Positions 1 to 9,977 of a DNA stretch of 64,000 nucleotides are shown piece by piece (the stretch's first letter is position 1; each line of letters begins with the position of its first letter). A program made the position numbers and the translations under genes. The notes under the pieces are model-generated. The model was not told where the DNA came from. It saw only the letters and a program-made list of their open reading frames with translations, and searched no databases. Source of the stretch: Megamerina dolium (lineage: Eukaryota > Arthropoda > Insecta > Diptera > Megamerinidae); NCBI GenBank assembly GCA_963854835.1, contig OY978530.1, forward strand, positions 36,538,639-36,602,638, given 5' to 3'.

Positions 1-220
1 CGAAATAAGCTGTGACATGAATTTTCCTATTTTTTTCTTATTTTATTTTTTTATAGTGTCAAACACTAAAATTTTGAAAAAGTAAATTTTGGAAAATAAA
101 AAACAAACCTTCCTTTCAAAAATGGCATTTATATTTTGTTCAAATTTTTGCTATATTAGGAATTACGACTGCAGCAATTTTTAAACTGTCACTGTACGAA
201 ATAAGCTGGGAGCCACTGTA

Positions 221-289
221 CGTCAGACCGACGAAAGCGGCAACGGCATTTAATACTACGCATCATACACGTCAGACCGACGAAAGCGG
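221..289 (+). repeat. 20-bp direct repeat in errantivirus leader
   Basis: The 20-mer beginning CGTCAGACCG and ending AAAGCGG is present exactly at 221-240 and at 270-289, 49 bp apart start to start. Gypsy-class elements often carry clustered protein-binding repeats in the leader, for example the gypsy insulator, but this motif does not look like a Su(Hw) site to me. Confidence 0.7.
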
Positions 290-343
290 AATATTCAACA
301 TCGATAGTTACAAATAGCTTTAAGGATAAAACTATTAAGAAAT

Positions 344-349
344 GTAAGT
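344..349 (+). promoter_or_regulatory. Splice donor for env subgenomic mRNA (candidate)
   Basis: GTAAGT at 344-349 is a perfect insect 5' splice site and is preceded by AAAT. It lies upstream of gag, where errantiviruses place the donor for the spliced env message. Paired with the acceptor at 4803-4808 it would build a start codon across the junction: A and T come from bases 342-343 and G from base 4808. No transcript data are available to confirm use. Confidence 0.6.
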
Positions 350-404
350 AGAGTGCTCACATGGTTTTAGAAAAAATTATTTGCCGTCCGAATTTGTGCG
401 ACTA

Positions 405-1700
405 ATGAGTGACAGTGAAATAGATGCGCTGCTAAAGAATTTCGGTAACTTAAACGTAAACAGTGACAAAAAAAGTTTTGACATGGCAACCCCTGATCAA
501 CTTAAAGTTATAATTGAAAGTGCCGTTAACAGCGCACTTGCAGCTCAGGAAAAAATATTCGAACAAAAATTAGAAAATGTCAGTAGGAGTCTTAGGGAAA
601 CCACGGTTAGTGCGCCGGAAATAGAGACATTTAGCGAGGCAGATATTAGGGAAAATATAACGTGCAAAGAATCTCTGGATATAGTGAAATCCCTACCAGA
701 CTTCGAAGGAAAACACGAGACGTATGTCTCGTGGAGAAAAGCGGCAAACACCGCGTACAAAGTTTATAAAAATTACGACGGAAGCTCTGTTCACTACCAG
801 GCTCTCGGTATTATACGAAATAAAGTAAGGGGCCCGGCCGATATGGTCCTAGCCTCTTTCGATACCCCACTTAATTTCAAGGCTATTATAAATAGACTCG
901 ACTTCACATACGCTGATAAGAGACCAATCTATTTGATCGAGCAAGAATTAGCCACACTTCGTCAGGGGAACTTAACACTTCGTCAATACTACGATGAAGT
1001 GCAAAAAAAACTGACTCTTCTTACAAATAAGACTATTATGACATACGACAACGTTGTCGCCACGTCACTAAATGAAAAATACAGACAGGACGCATTGCGT
1101 GTCTTTATATCAGGAACTAAAAAATCGCTTAGCGATGTTCTTTTCTCAGCAAGGCCCAAGGATCTTCCCTCCGCTTTAGCTTTGGCCCAGGAGGTCGAGG
1201 CAAATCATGAAAGATATAATTTTGCAAGCAATTATGCCAGGAGTCTAGAAGACAGGGCTCAAAAAATCGAACTTAAGCAACAGCCTAGGGATAAGAAAAT
1301 AGCTGGGAGTAATAATGAAAATTCACAAGGGAAAAACCCTTATTTCAATAAAAGACAGGTACCTTCTAATGTAAATCAACGAAGACAAGAACCAATGGAC
1401 GTTGATCCATCTTCACGCTTTAGGCTACCCACACAAAACCAAAATAATCAGTGGCAGGTACCCCAACAAAACTATCAGGGTCAAGAACAGGCAGTAAAGA
1501 GACCAAATAGCGGGACCGCACGATTCACGGGACCAAAGCAACAAAGAATTCACCATTTAGGTCAAGAGCAGACCCCACCCGACCAAAATAATCAGAGCTA
1601 TCAAATCGAAGCAGGTGCGGAGGTTGAGGATATCAATGATGAATTTGCTGAGTACGACCAAATTAATTTTTTAGACAAAACTCCCTGCTCCCGTACATAG
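405..1700 (+). CDS. gag: Errantivirus Gag polyprotein
   Basis: Open frame of about 431 residues from the ATG at 405, which begins MSDSEIDALL. A non-ATG reading could begin at 381, but 405 is the first sensible AUG in frame. The middle (roughly residues 90-270, with motifs such as SWRKAANTAYK and LRQGNLTLRQYYDE) has the helical capsid-like look of gypsy/17.6/297-group Gag. The C-terminal third is rich in Gln, Asn, Arg and Pro with no CCHC zinc knuckle, as is usual in errantiviruses, where basic residues take over RNA binding. The frame is uninterrupted. It ends at a TAG at 1698-1700 after overlapping the pol frame, which is in -1 relative to it. Gag would assemble the intracellular particle and package genomic RNA. 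Confidence 0.85.
   Translation: MSDSEIDALLKNFGNLNVNSDKKSFDMATPDQLKVIIESAVNSALAAQEKIFEQKLENVSRSLRETTVSAPEIETFSEADIRENITCKESLDIVKSLPDFEGKHETYVSWRKAANTAYKVYKNYDGSSVHYQALGIIRNKVRGPADMVLASFDTPLNFKAIINRLDFTYADKRPIYLIEQELATLRQGNLTLRQYYDEVQKKLTLLTNKTIMTYDNVVATSLNEKYRQDALRVFISGTKKSLSDVLFSARPKDLPSALALAQEVEANHERYNFASNYARSLEDRAQKIELKQQPRDKKIAGSNNENSQGKNPYFNKRQVPSNVNQRRQEPMDVDPSSRFRLPTQNQNNQWQVPQQNYQGQEQAVKRPNSGTARFTGPKQQRIHHLGQEQTPPDQNNQSYQIEAGAEVEDINDEFAEYDQINFLDKTPCSRT
1667..1673 (+). promoter_or_regulatory. -1 ribosomal frameshift slippery heptamer (gag-pol)
   Basis: The heptamer TTTTTTA lies in the Gag frame as T-TTT-TTA, matching the X-XXY-YYZ rule for -1 slippage. It is 24 bases before the Gag stop. 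The -1 frame is open from here straight into the protease motif at 1739, so slippage here would give Gag-Pol. I did not establish a downstream pseudoknot. Confidence 0.6.
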
Positions 1701-2386
1701 AGAGAAGGATCGCAGGGAGAGTAATCAAATTTTTAGTAGATACGGGAGCATCGAAAAACTATATTAAGCCATTGCCTGAATTAAAGCATATAAAATCAGC
1801 GAAAAAACCATTTATAGTAAAATCTATCCATGGGTCTACTACCGTTAAACAAAAATGTTTCATAAATTTATTTAATACAAATGCTACCTTTTTTATACTG
1901 CACAACCTCTCCACATTCGATGGCATAATTGGCCTTGATTTATTGACTCAAGTAAACGCAACGCTGGACTTTAAGAACAAAGAGTTGAGAGTAAATTCAG
2001 GACCAGAGCCCATACAATTTCTTAATTGCGAAAATGTAAACTTCATAGGTTTAGAAAATATAGAGGTTCCTCAGGAAATATCAGAGGAGTTCCGAAAAAT
2101 GTTGAGGAATCAGATGGGGGTGTTTGCAGAACCAAATGAAGCACTTCCCTTCAATACTAATATTGTGGCAACTATTCGCACTGAAAATGAGGACCCTGTC
2201 TATTCAAGGCTATACCCATATCCAATGGGAGTGGCTGATTTTGTTAATAAAGAAACTAGTAATTTATTAAAAGATGGCATAATAAGGCCATCAAGGTCTC
2301 CATATAACAATCCCATCTGGGTAGTAGACAAAAAGGGCACCGATGAATACAGGAATAAAAAAAAAACGACTTGTTGTAGACTTTAG
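1673..2386 (+). CDS. pol: Errantivirus Pol, N-terminal part: protease to start of RT (broken)
   Basis: This frame is -1 to gag and starts without its own AUG inside the gag overlap. The aspartic protease active site DTGA is encoded at 1739-1750, followed by the second protease signature (FDGIIGLDLL). The segment then runs through the protease-RT linker and reaches the RT entry motif, where a 'DGII-PS-SPY-NP-WVVDKKG' type string is visible. It breaks at a run of ten A residues at 2357-2366. The reading frame then leaves into a short tail and stops at 2386, while RT continues in the next frame. The A-run makes a one-base slip, either a mutation or an assembly error, the likely cause. Confidence 0.8.
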   Translation, partial: RQNSLLPYIERRIAGRVIKFLVDTGASKNYIKPLPELKHIKSAKKPFIVKSIHGSTTVKQKCFINLFNTNATFFILHNLSTFDGIIGLDLLTQVNATLDFKNKELRVNSGPEPIQFLNCENVNFIGLENIEVPQEISEEFRKMLRNQMGVFAEPNEALPFNTNIVATIRTENEDPVYSRLYPYPMGVADFVNKETSNLLKDGIIRPSRSPYNNPIWVVDKKGTDEYRNKKKTTCCRL

Positions 2387-4700
2387 AAAATTAAATTCAA
2401 AAACTATAGCCGACAAATACCCAATTCCGAATGTCAACGTTATATTGTCAAACCTAGGAAGATCAAGGTATTTCACAACACTTGACCTCAAGTCAGGTTT
2501 TCACCAAATTTTACTCGCCGAACGGGACAGAGAAAAAACTGCATTCTCAGTGGGAAATGGCAAATACGAGTTCTGTAGGCTGCCTTTTGGCTTAAAAAAT
2601 GCTCCTAGCATTTTTCAAAGGGCGATTGACGATGTGCTCAGAGAGCAAATAGGAAAATCATGCTATGTTTACGTTGACGACGTAATTATTTTTTCAGAAA
2701 ACATGAGAGATCATGTCAAACATATCGCTTGGGTCCTGGATAGCTTATACGAAGCTAACATGAGGGTCTCTCTCGAAAAGTCAAACTTTTTCAAGGAAAA
2801 GGTCGAATATTTGGGATTTATGGTGTCTCGGAACGGAATCGCGACGAGCCCTAGCAAGGTTGAGGCTATTCAAAATTACGAGCAACCCACTACGTTATTT
2901 AACGTAAGGTCCTTCTTGGGTCTGGCTAGCTACTATAGGTGTTTCATTAAGGATTTCGCAACAATAGGAAAACCTTTAACAGACATACTTAAAGGCGAAA
3001 ACGGCAAGATAAGCGCTACTCAGTCAAAGAAACTACCAATCAACCTTGACGAAAATCAATACCAAGCTTTTAGGAGACTAAAAGAAGTGTTGACTTCCGA
3101 AGACGTCATGTTACTCTATCCGGATTACAAAAAGCCGTTTGATTTGACAACAGACGCTTCATCGTGTGGTTTAGGGGCAGTCTTGTCTCAAGATGGAAGA
3201 CCAATCACGATGATTTCAAGGACCTTGAAAGATAGGGAAACAAATTTCGCAACCAACGAACGAGAGTTGCTTGCCATAGTGTGGGCTCTAAAGTGCCTTA
3301 GGAACTACTTGTATGGCGTTAAAAACCTAAAAATTTTTACTGACCACCAGCCTCTTACGTTTGCGGTTTCGGATCGAAATCCAAACGCTAAAATAAAGCG
3401 GTGGAAAGCCTTTATCGATGAGCACAATGTTCAGATTTTCTACAAGCCAGGTAGAGAAAATCATGTTGCAGATGCGTTGTCACGAGAAAATATTCATGCC
3501 CTCGAGGAGGATGCACAATCTGATTTAGCCACAATGCACAGCGAAATGTCATTAACTTACACTGTTGAGCCTACTGACAAACCGGTCAACTGTTTTCAAA
3601 ACCAGATAATAATTAAGGAAGACACTATTCCATCAAAGCACACTATTATAGTTTTTGGAAAAAAAACCAGGCATCTCATATATTTCTCGGATAGAAAAAC
3701 GCTTTTTGAAGCAGTGTGCGACGCAGTAAAAGAAGACGTAGTAAATGCTATTCATTGCGACCTTGCAACGCTAGCACTGATTCAACATAGACTAATTGAA
3801 ACATTCCCATCAACGGCCTTTCGTTATTCAAAAAAATTCGTAGTTGACATCTTCAACCAAGATGAGCAAAGAGAAATCGTGCTTACAGAACATAATAGGG
3901 CTCATAGAGCTGCGCAAGAAAACACAAAGCAAATTTTAGAGGACTACTTTTTTCCTAAGATGACCCAACTAGCAAACGGGGTTGTCGCAAGCTGCAAAAT
4001 CTGTCAAAAAGCCAAATATGATCGCCATCCGAAAAAGCATGTCCTTGGCGAAACACCTATTCCTTCGTACGTGGGCGAAATGCTTCACATCGATATATTT
4101 TCAACAGACAAAAAATATTTTCTAACTTCTATAGACAAATTTTCAAAATTCGCGATTGTGCAACCAATCGCTTCGAGAACAATTACAGACCTGGTGCCAC
4201 CAATTCTGCAACTTTTAAACTTTTACCATCGCACGAAAACCATATTCTGCGATAATGAGCCTTCTTTGAATTCGGAAACTATTACTTCATTACTGCGGAC
4301 CCAGTTTAATGTGCAAATAATAAACGCTCCACCACTCCATAGCACGTCAAATGGACAAGTGGAAAGATTTCACAGTACCCTCCTAGAGATCGCACGATGC
4401 TTAAAAATAGGGAAATGCATTGACGATACAGTAAAATTGATACTCCTGTCTACCATAGAATACAATAGAACCATCCATTCAGTCACGAATAGACGTCCGA
4501 TTGACGTAATCCATGCGTCCCCCTTGGAATTAGAGACCGAAATCAGAAATAGGGTTCATAAAGCCCAAGAACTTCAAATGCAAAGGCTTAATGAAACCCG
4601 AAAGAACAGAAATTTTCAGGTAGGAGATAAGGTAATGGTAAAAACAAATAGAAGGCTGGGAAATAAACTTACACCCCTGTATGTCGAAGAAACAGTGTAA
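2343..4700 (+). CDS. pol: Errantivirus Pol: reverse transcriptase, RNase H, integrase
   Basis: A 785-codon frame carries RT, RNase H and integrase in the Ty3/Gypsy order. RT shows VVDFRKLN, TLDLKSGFHQ and the catalytic YVDD near residues 110-113. RNase H shows DASSCGLGAVLSQ, NERELLAIVWAL and TDHQPL at about 265-340. Integrase has an H-H-C-C zinc site at about 515-560 ending CKICQKAK, then D in LHIDIF, D in FCDNEP, and E in NGQVERFH. A TAA at 4698-4700 ends the frame early. The same frame stays open for 20 more codons to TAA at 4761-4763, so the copy seems to have a late nonsense change that removes only the last residues. Together with the slip at 2357-2366 this makes the copy probably inactive as it stands. 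Confidence 0.88.
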   Translation: MNTGIKKKRLVVDFRKLNSKTIADKYPIPNVNVILSNLGRSRYFTTLDLKSGFHQILLAERDREKTAFSVGNGKYEFCRLPFGLKNAPSIFQRAIDDVLREQIGKSCYVYVDDVIIFSENMRDHVKHIAWVLDSLYEANMRVSLEKSNFFKEKVEYLGFMVSRNGIATSPSKVEAIQNYEQPTTLFNVRSFLGLASYYRCFIKDFATIGKPLTDILKGENGKISATQSKKLPINLDENQYQAFRRLKEVLTSEDVMLLYPDYKKPFDLTTDASSCGLGAVLSQDGRPITMISRTLKDRETNFATNERELLAIVWALKCLRNYLYGVKNLKIFTDHQPLTFAVSDRNPNAKIKRWKAFIDEHNVQIFYKPGRENHVADALSRENIHALEEDAQSDLATMHSEMSLTYTVEPTDKPVNCFQNQIIIKEDTIPSKHTIIVFGKKTRHLIYFSDRKTLFEAVCDAVKEDVVNAIHCDLATLALIQHRLIETFPSTAFRYSKKFVVDIFNQDEQREIVLTEHNRAHRAAQENTKQILEDYFFPKMTQLANGVVASCKICQKAKYDRHPKKHVLGETPIPSYVGEMLHIDIFSTDKKYFLTSIDKFSKFAIVQPIASRTITDLVPPILQLLNFYHRTKTIFCDNEPSLNSETITSLLRTQFNVQIINAPPLHSTSNGQVERFHSTLLEIARCLKIGKCIDDTVKLILLSTIEYNRTIHSVTNRRPIDVIHASPLELETEIRNRVHKAQELQMQRLNETRKNRNFQVGDKVMVKTNRRLGNKLTPLYVEETV

Positions 4701-4802
4701 GCAGACCTAGGAACAACAGTTCTTATAAAAGGGAGGGTGGTCCACAAGGACAATTTAAGATAATTAAGTTTAATATTCCACTACTCAAAGTTTGGTATTT
4801 CG

Positions 4803-4808
4803 TTTAGG
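4803..4808 (+). promoter_or_regulatory. Splice acceptor for env mRNA (candidate)
   Basis: A pyrimidine-rich stretch ends TTTAG at 4803-4807 and is followed by G at 4808. It is the acceptor that fits best with the donor at 344. The G would complete an AUG whose next codons, from 4809, are in the env frame and encode a hydrophobic leader. Another AG at 4789-4790 is possible but would not make a start codon. Confidence 0.5.
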
Positions 4809-6281
4809 ATTATAATTGTACTTCTCTTCGCCGCGGTATCGACAGCTAAATTGACCAACTATTCCCATGCGAACTATATTCCAATAATAGATGGAGATGT
4901 GACGATCTGGCGGGAATTTGGATATCTAAGGCATACATCAAACTTCGCAACGTATTCAGAAATGGCCGATGAAACCAAAGGACTTACGAACCTATTTACT
5001 CAGTCACATATGAGAAAGATACTGGACTCAGACATCGAACAGATAAGGACACTTTTGTCTACTATGGACGTTCACCACAGACATGCGAGAAGCATCAATT
5101 TTTTGGGCACCGCTTTGAAAATAGTTGCAGGGACGCCAGATTTTGATGACTTCGAAAAAATAAAATTTAGTCAGCAAGAACTAATTGACTCAGAAAATAG
5201 ACAGGTACTTATAAATACAAAGACACAAGAACAAATAAACAAATTGACGGACACAGTAAATATCATCCTAAATAGCACAAAAACAAAAACTGACACAGAA
5301 CATTTGTATGAAACACTGCTCGCAAGAGGTAGAATTTTGATTTCAGAAATAGAAAGCCTAACTTTGTCTATTACTCTCGCGAAGATCGGATTGGCAAACC
5401 CTCAAATTTTGGACTCTAATGATTTGAAAACTATAATCAATGAGCACTCTGCAAATATAACTGTAGCGGATGTAATAGAAGTTTCCTATGTAAAAGTTTT
5501 ATTAGACAATCAATTTTTGCATTTTATTATTAAGTATCCTAAGCAAGATATAGTCTGTAAGAAACTAACTTTATATCCTGTCCAACATAACTCTACAATT
5601 CTCCATTTTGCTGGAGGTAACCTTATCGCGGACTGCGGAAATCGCCTGATAGTAATCGCAAATTGCAGCGCAACGCTGACAACAACATTCTGTAGACAAA
5701 TACCTGGGCCGACGTGTGCTCAACAGCTTCATGCTGGCGGTGTCGCTCACTGCAGCACCCGACCGAGCCATCTGAACCCTCTAACAATTGTTGACGATGG
5801 AGTCATTATCATCAACGACGAAACTGCCATAGTACAAAGCACCGATGGTACCGAGAAAACCGTCTCCGGAACATATTTGCTCACCTTCAATGACGAAGTA
5901 AAAATCAACGGATCACTATATCGAAACGAAAGAAACATCGTTAGAAGGTCTCCAGCCTCAGCTACATCCACTTTAATAAATATTACACAACATCAAGAAA
6001 TACTGAGCCTACCGTACCTACAAAGGATGAACATCGAAAACCTGCACTATATCGGTCAGATAAGAGAAGAGCTAAAGACCAGACCTTGGATGTTCATTTC
6101 TGCCGTAGTTGTCATCGTTCTCGTGTGTTTCTTCCTCCATAGACTATCTTTAAAAAAGAGGAAAGCCCGTCAACAATACCACGTCCAAACTATTATCGAC
6201 AGTCTTAAGAAGGCCGAGGACGGCCTTAACTTAAACGAGGGAGGAGTTAACGCTATCGTCCAGCAAAGCAACGGCCATTGA
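4809..6281 (+). CDS. env: Errantivirus envelope (F-like) glycoprotein
   Basis: The env frame is open from just after the pol stop at 4763, in the same phase, to TGA at 6279-6281. There is no upstream AUG of its own, consistent with a spliced message. The start at 4809 assumes the acceptor at 4807. The first 15 codons are strongly hydrophobic and read as a signal peptide. A furin-like RHAR site is encoded about 80 residues after codon 4851, followed by the conserved hydrophobic SINFLGTALK block typical of the insect errantivirus and baculovirus F-protein family. A single transmembrane helix near the C-terminus (WMFISAVVVIVLVCFFLH) is followed by a basic cytoplasmic tail. The tail runs into the 3' LTR at 6245. 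The frame is intact, so env is better preserved than pol in this copy. Confidence 0.85.
   Translation: MIIVLLFAAVSTAKLTNYSHANYIPIIDGDVTIWREFGYLRHTSNFATYSEMADETKGLTNLFTQSHMRKILDSDIEQIRTLLSTMDVHHRHARSINFLGTALKIVAGTPDFDDFEKIKFSQQELIDSENRQVLINTKTQEQINKLTDTVNIILNSTKTKTDTEHLYETLLARGRILISEIESLTLSITLAKIGLANPQILDSNDLKTIINEHSANITVADVIEVSYVKVLLDNQFLHFIIKYPKQDIVCKKLTLYPVQHNSTILHFAGGNLIADCGNRLIVIANCSATLTTTFCRQIPGPTCAQQLHAGGVAHCSTRPSHLNPLTIVDDGVIIINDETAIVQSTDGTEKTVSGTYLLTFNDEVKINGSLYRNERNIVRRSPASATSTLINITQHQEILSLPYLQRMNIENLHYIGQIREELKTRPWMFISAVVVIVLVCFFLHRLSLKKRKARQQYHVQTIIDSLKKAEDGLNLNEGGVNAIVQQSNGH
6234..6244 (+). promoter_or_regulatory. Polypurine tract of errantivirus
   Basis: Purine-rich AACGAGGGAGG sits immediately before AGTTAAC, the typical first bases of a gypsy-group LTR. 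It lies inside the env coding frame. It would prime plus-strand DNA synthesis. Confidence 0.65.
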
Positions 6282-6524
6282 CTTGTGGTTACGTGACTGC
6301 AGTGCTCAGTCAGCAGAATGTGTGGCCGCTGCTGAACAAACAAACGTTGTCACAGCTAAGTAACATTAAACCTCTGGCACTGTTTTATGTTTATGTTATT
6401 TCAATAAGCAAAAAGTTTGCATCAGCAATTCCGTTCAGTTGGACAGGCTTAGTTCTTAGTTTGTAAATTTTCTGTAATTCAGTTGTTCCTGGACAAGCAG
6501 ACTATAAAGTTGAATAAAAATTAC
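6245..6524 (+). repeat. Errantivirus 3' LTR
   Basis: This 280-bp block begins AGTTAAC and ends AAAATTACT, the terminal style of gypsy-group LTRs rather than TG...CA. It begins right after the polypurine tract and is followed directly by TATA, matching the TATA-type 4-bp target preference of errantiviruses. The first 37 bases encode the end of env. The matching 5' LTR is not in the window, so the boundaries rest on motifs. Confidence 0.65.
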
Positions 6525-6890
<366 letters not shown>

Positions 6891-7765
6891 AAAAGAACAG
6901 GTCGTAACGGTCTGCACATGTGTATATGCCGTACGACATCAGGCTCAGGCCTCAATCCAGATTCTTTACAAATCAATCAAACGGGTAGAATGTGGTCGTA
7001 CCATGAATTACGTTCGAAGAGTCATGGTGGTAACGAGTTGTCAAAACAAACGATATCGATAATCTAATATGTCGCACAGTTAGCGATATCTCCACATAGA
7101 TAGACGCGTTTCTTCATGCGTGACTCTTCGAATATGACTCGTGGACGGAAAACGTTTACATGTAATGGTTATGATAGTGGCACGATGGCGTGTTCGGCAT
7201 TGGCCAGGCAATCACACAGCCTCACGTGCCGATTTCAGGCTGTCTGCATACCGCGATGGCTGGACCGGATGTTATACAGCACATCTGTGGATCAGCGTGT
7301 TGATATAGAAAGATGGTTAATGGTGACATGTTGAAGTTGGTGGTGGTGGTCGACGATGGATGGGTGCTGACTCATACGGACAGGACGACATTTCTGTCGA
7401 TGGTTGGCGGTCTGCTTTCTGCTTCGGTGGTTATGCCTGGCACCGAATACGTGGCTTGGCTGTCTGCTTTTGAGTGGAGTAGCCGTGCAATAAAATGTGA
7501 TGACCACACCGGCAATGTGAGCACCGTGCCCCGTTGGTACAACACTGTAATTGATGCGAGTGCTCTAAGCAGTCTAAATAATATTTCCTTTTCTGCTCGA
7601 CGTCACAGCGACGGTCTACATCCATCTTTAAGAAACGTCGACACTATTTTAGCACGTGCGCACCATCACAGACGCGGCAGACATCGTTGGCCTTTCCACG
7701 GCAAGCATTAACGCCTTCCGTTAGTCGGCCGGTAAGTGAGAAGCCTTGCTCAAGATTGCCAGCAT
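6891..7765. other. Unassigned sequence, possibly BEL 3' region
   Basis: No convincing gene. Several short open frames occur on both strands but none shows a recognisable domain. It lies directly downstream, on the minus strand, of a BEL integrase fragment at 7766-8110, so it may include that element's 3' end. I could not define an LTR. Confidence 0.3.
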
Positions 7766-8110
7766 CTAAAAAAAACAGTAAAGTTGAATTGATGGGCTAG
7801 TACATTTTTGATTGATAGAGGCTGGAGCATGTGTAGAATTTGAGAGGGTGACTAATTTGTTAATGGGCCATGTAACCATACCAGACGCGGTTTGTACGGT
7901 GGCAAGTCGGACATGCTCGTCTTCACCAGCGAAGACCCGAAGTACACGGCCCAATCTCCACTTGTTTGGGGGGAGATTGTCTTTGCGGACATGTACTAAG
8001 TCCCCGACGGCTATTTCGGGATGTGGATATTTCCACTTGCAACGCTTATGCAGTTCCTTGAGGTATTCATTTTTCCGGTGACAAAATGCTTGAGAGATAA
8101 TTCGCATATA
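7766..8110 (-). pseudogene. BEL/Pao Pol C-terminal fragment (integrase tail, DUF5641-like)
   Basis: About 113 codons on the minus strand. Motifs such as EYLKELHKRCKW, VGDLVHVRKDNLPPNKWRLG and the following Val/Thr-rich strand pattern are the hallmark of the C-terminal domain found after integrase in BEL/Pao elements. No integrase core is found upstream on this strand, so it is an isolated 3' piece of pol. It differs from the BEL copy at 21606-34319. Confidence 0.7.
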
Positions 8111-9029
8111 ATAGCTGGTTGTGGGCCTGGTAATGGAGCAGGCTCAGCGGGCGCAAACGATTCACGAAATCTGGAAAGATGTGAGTTAACTTTCGCAATC
8201 GTACGGATGTTTTGTAGCCTTCACGATACATCCTCTTGGCGGGACCGTGATCATGATTGCGATCATCATTGGCATCATTGAACTTGACGAGAGACTCGTA
8301 CGCGCTCATGAAGTGCTCCCTTAAGGATCACTCGAGTGAATTGAGAGTGTGTTCGTCAGTGGGGACTCCAAAGAAATGCGTTTCGTATTCTTGGAGAGCC
8401 GTGGAGCGCTATTCGAAGCTATGGAACGATCAAAGGATTGAGGAATATGCCGAATAAAACGAGAAAGAATAAATCCGATCATTCGTTGAAACGAGTGATA
8501 GGAAGTCACAAACAATTACTGGATTGAGTAAAAGTGACGGAATGTGTTGAAAAAGCTCGATATGTTCAAATGACCAAAGTAAAAAATTGAAAGAAAAAGA
8601 AACAACGTTCAATCACTTTGAGAAGCCGTCGCTGAATCTTAATTAAGGAGAGGGGTATGACTCTCGATAAGAGTTAAAGAGAAAGGTTGATTATGAGTGA
8701 TTATGTATACATATATTTTCATGGGGTTATGGATAACAAATAACAAATATAAGTGTATATGGGTGATATATTGAATAATTATCGAAGGCTACTGCCAAAA
8801 CCGCAATTAAAAAAGATTCCAAAATTTAAGTGAATACCAACACCGCAGCTATAAAAGATTTCAGCTTTTAGATGACTATCAAAGTCAAATTTATGAAAGG
8901 ACAAAAGACCTAACCAACCTTGCATCTGGTTTAAAGAACAAACATGATATATAATAAAAATACACGTGGAGATTGGTTAGCTAACATCGAAATCTCATAT
9001 CCATTCGATCAACTCTTAACAATTCTAAT
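8111..9029. other. Unassigned AT-rich sequence
   Basis: I see no gene or named repeat here. Short frames on both strands between 8111 and 8650 have no domain I recognise, and 8650-9029 is AT-rich without structure. Confidence 0.3.
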
Positions 9030-9430
9030 AGGACAGGATCCGCATTTTTATTTATCAACCGTAAACCCTCTATCATAGATATTAAAATATATCTATCATA
9101 GAGAAAACTGCCGACCTATAACTATAAAAACAGTCTTTAACATTTACAATCTAATCCAAAAGGTCGTATTCCCAATATCTTTAGATTTTAACTAAAAAGA
9201 ATGTTTAGAGTTTTTACTGTTCGAGTTTCACAAATACTTCGATGGACTTTTAGGTATCAATGCTCTCACCCAAATAGGTCCTAACATAGATTTGGAAAAC
9301 AAAATACTGCAAACAAAAACTTGCTCGATTAACCTTAAATATAAACCCAATTTGGTATCTGGAAAACATACCGTTCCAACAAACTCCAAAAAAAAAAATT
9401 ATAAAAATCCCTGAAAACGGCGATATACAA
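9030..9430 (+). pseudogene. Gypsy-type protease relic
   Basis: Two pieces of a retroviral-type protease can be read in different phases. At 9030 an altered active site reads R-T-G-S-A-F with FIN after it. At about 9236-9290 the signature YFDGLLGINALTQIG is followed by a linker of the kind that leads into RT in gypsy/412-type elements. Stops and frameshifts separate the parts, and no RT follows before the next element begins at 9512. Confidence 0.5.
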
Positions 9431-9511
9431 GTATATTTGTATACATTTATTCGCTGTTAATGGATCGTAATTGATTTGAGTCATTTTAATTGTGTTTTGA
9501 TTTTTATATAT

Positions 9512-9948
9512 TGTAACGAGTATCGATAGTTGATTACTCATCACTATTGTGACTGACACTATTGGCAGCATCGAAAAGAATGTCAACAAAAAGAAATGAG
9601 CGATAACCAGAACAAGCCAACGAGAAAGGAAGAGAAGAATCTCGATAAAGGAAGATTCTGGGGTGTTGCCAACAGAGTATAAATAGAGCCAGTGTTGAGG
9701 AGGAAAATCAATCGAATTCAGATCGTGACTGCGGAAACATCTATACAGAGGCAAAAGTTGCAAGTACATTTAAGTGTTATAGTAAATGGTTGATTGTAAA
9801 CAGTGTTGATTGTAAATAGAGATTATTAAATAAATTGTTGCTGTATATAGTTGTATAAAATAAGTGTTGCAGTTATCATTAACAGAATCCAGTGATCGAA
9901 CAAGGTAATTCAAATAGAATTAAACGTTCACAGAATAAAAACGTAACA
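9512..9948 (+). repeat. 5' LTR of the Gag-integrase Gypsy element
   Basis: Begins TGTAACGAG and ends ACGTAACA, 437 bp. It contains a good TATA box, TATAAATA, at 9678-9685 and a polyadenylation signal AATAAA at 9829-9834, so promoter and terminator elements are intact. Confidence 0.92.
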
Positions 9949-9950
9949 AT

Positions 9951-9968
9951 TGGTGTCAGAAGTGGGAT
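9951..9968 (+). promoter_or_regulatory. Primer-binding site
   Basis: TGGTGTCAGAAGTGGGAT starts two bases after the 5' LTR, where a tRNA 3' end would pair. TGG fits the CCA end. I do not assign the tRNA. Confidence 0.75.
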
Positions 9969-9977
9969 TCTGTAAAG

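Larger units (their letters stand above)
1..404 (+). other. Errantivirus 5' untranslated leader (5' LTR not in window)
   Basis: This is AT-rich non-coding sequence directly upstream of an errantivirus gag start at 405. It lacks the LTR sequence present at 6245-6524 and has no recognisable primer-binding site, so the 5' LTR probably lies just left of base 1. The block cgaaataagctg occurs at 1-12 and again at 197-208. A longer 20-bp direct repeat sits at 221-240 and 270-289. A consensus splice donor, GTAAGT, lies at 344-349. Leader assignment is by position only. Confidence 0.6.

Noticed and set aside
1..180. 5' LTR of the errantivirus
   Set aside because: No similarity to the 3' LTR at 6245-6524 and no AGTTA start or primer-binding site.
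9335..9769. Gene on the minus strand across the 5' LTR (144 codons)
   Set aside because: The same text recurs in the 3' LTR at 12814-13086; it is a chance frame in LTR sequence.
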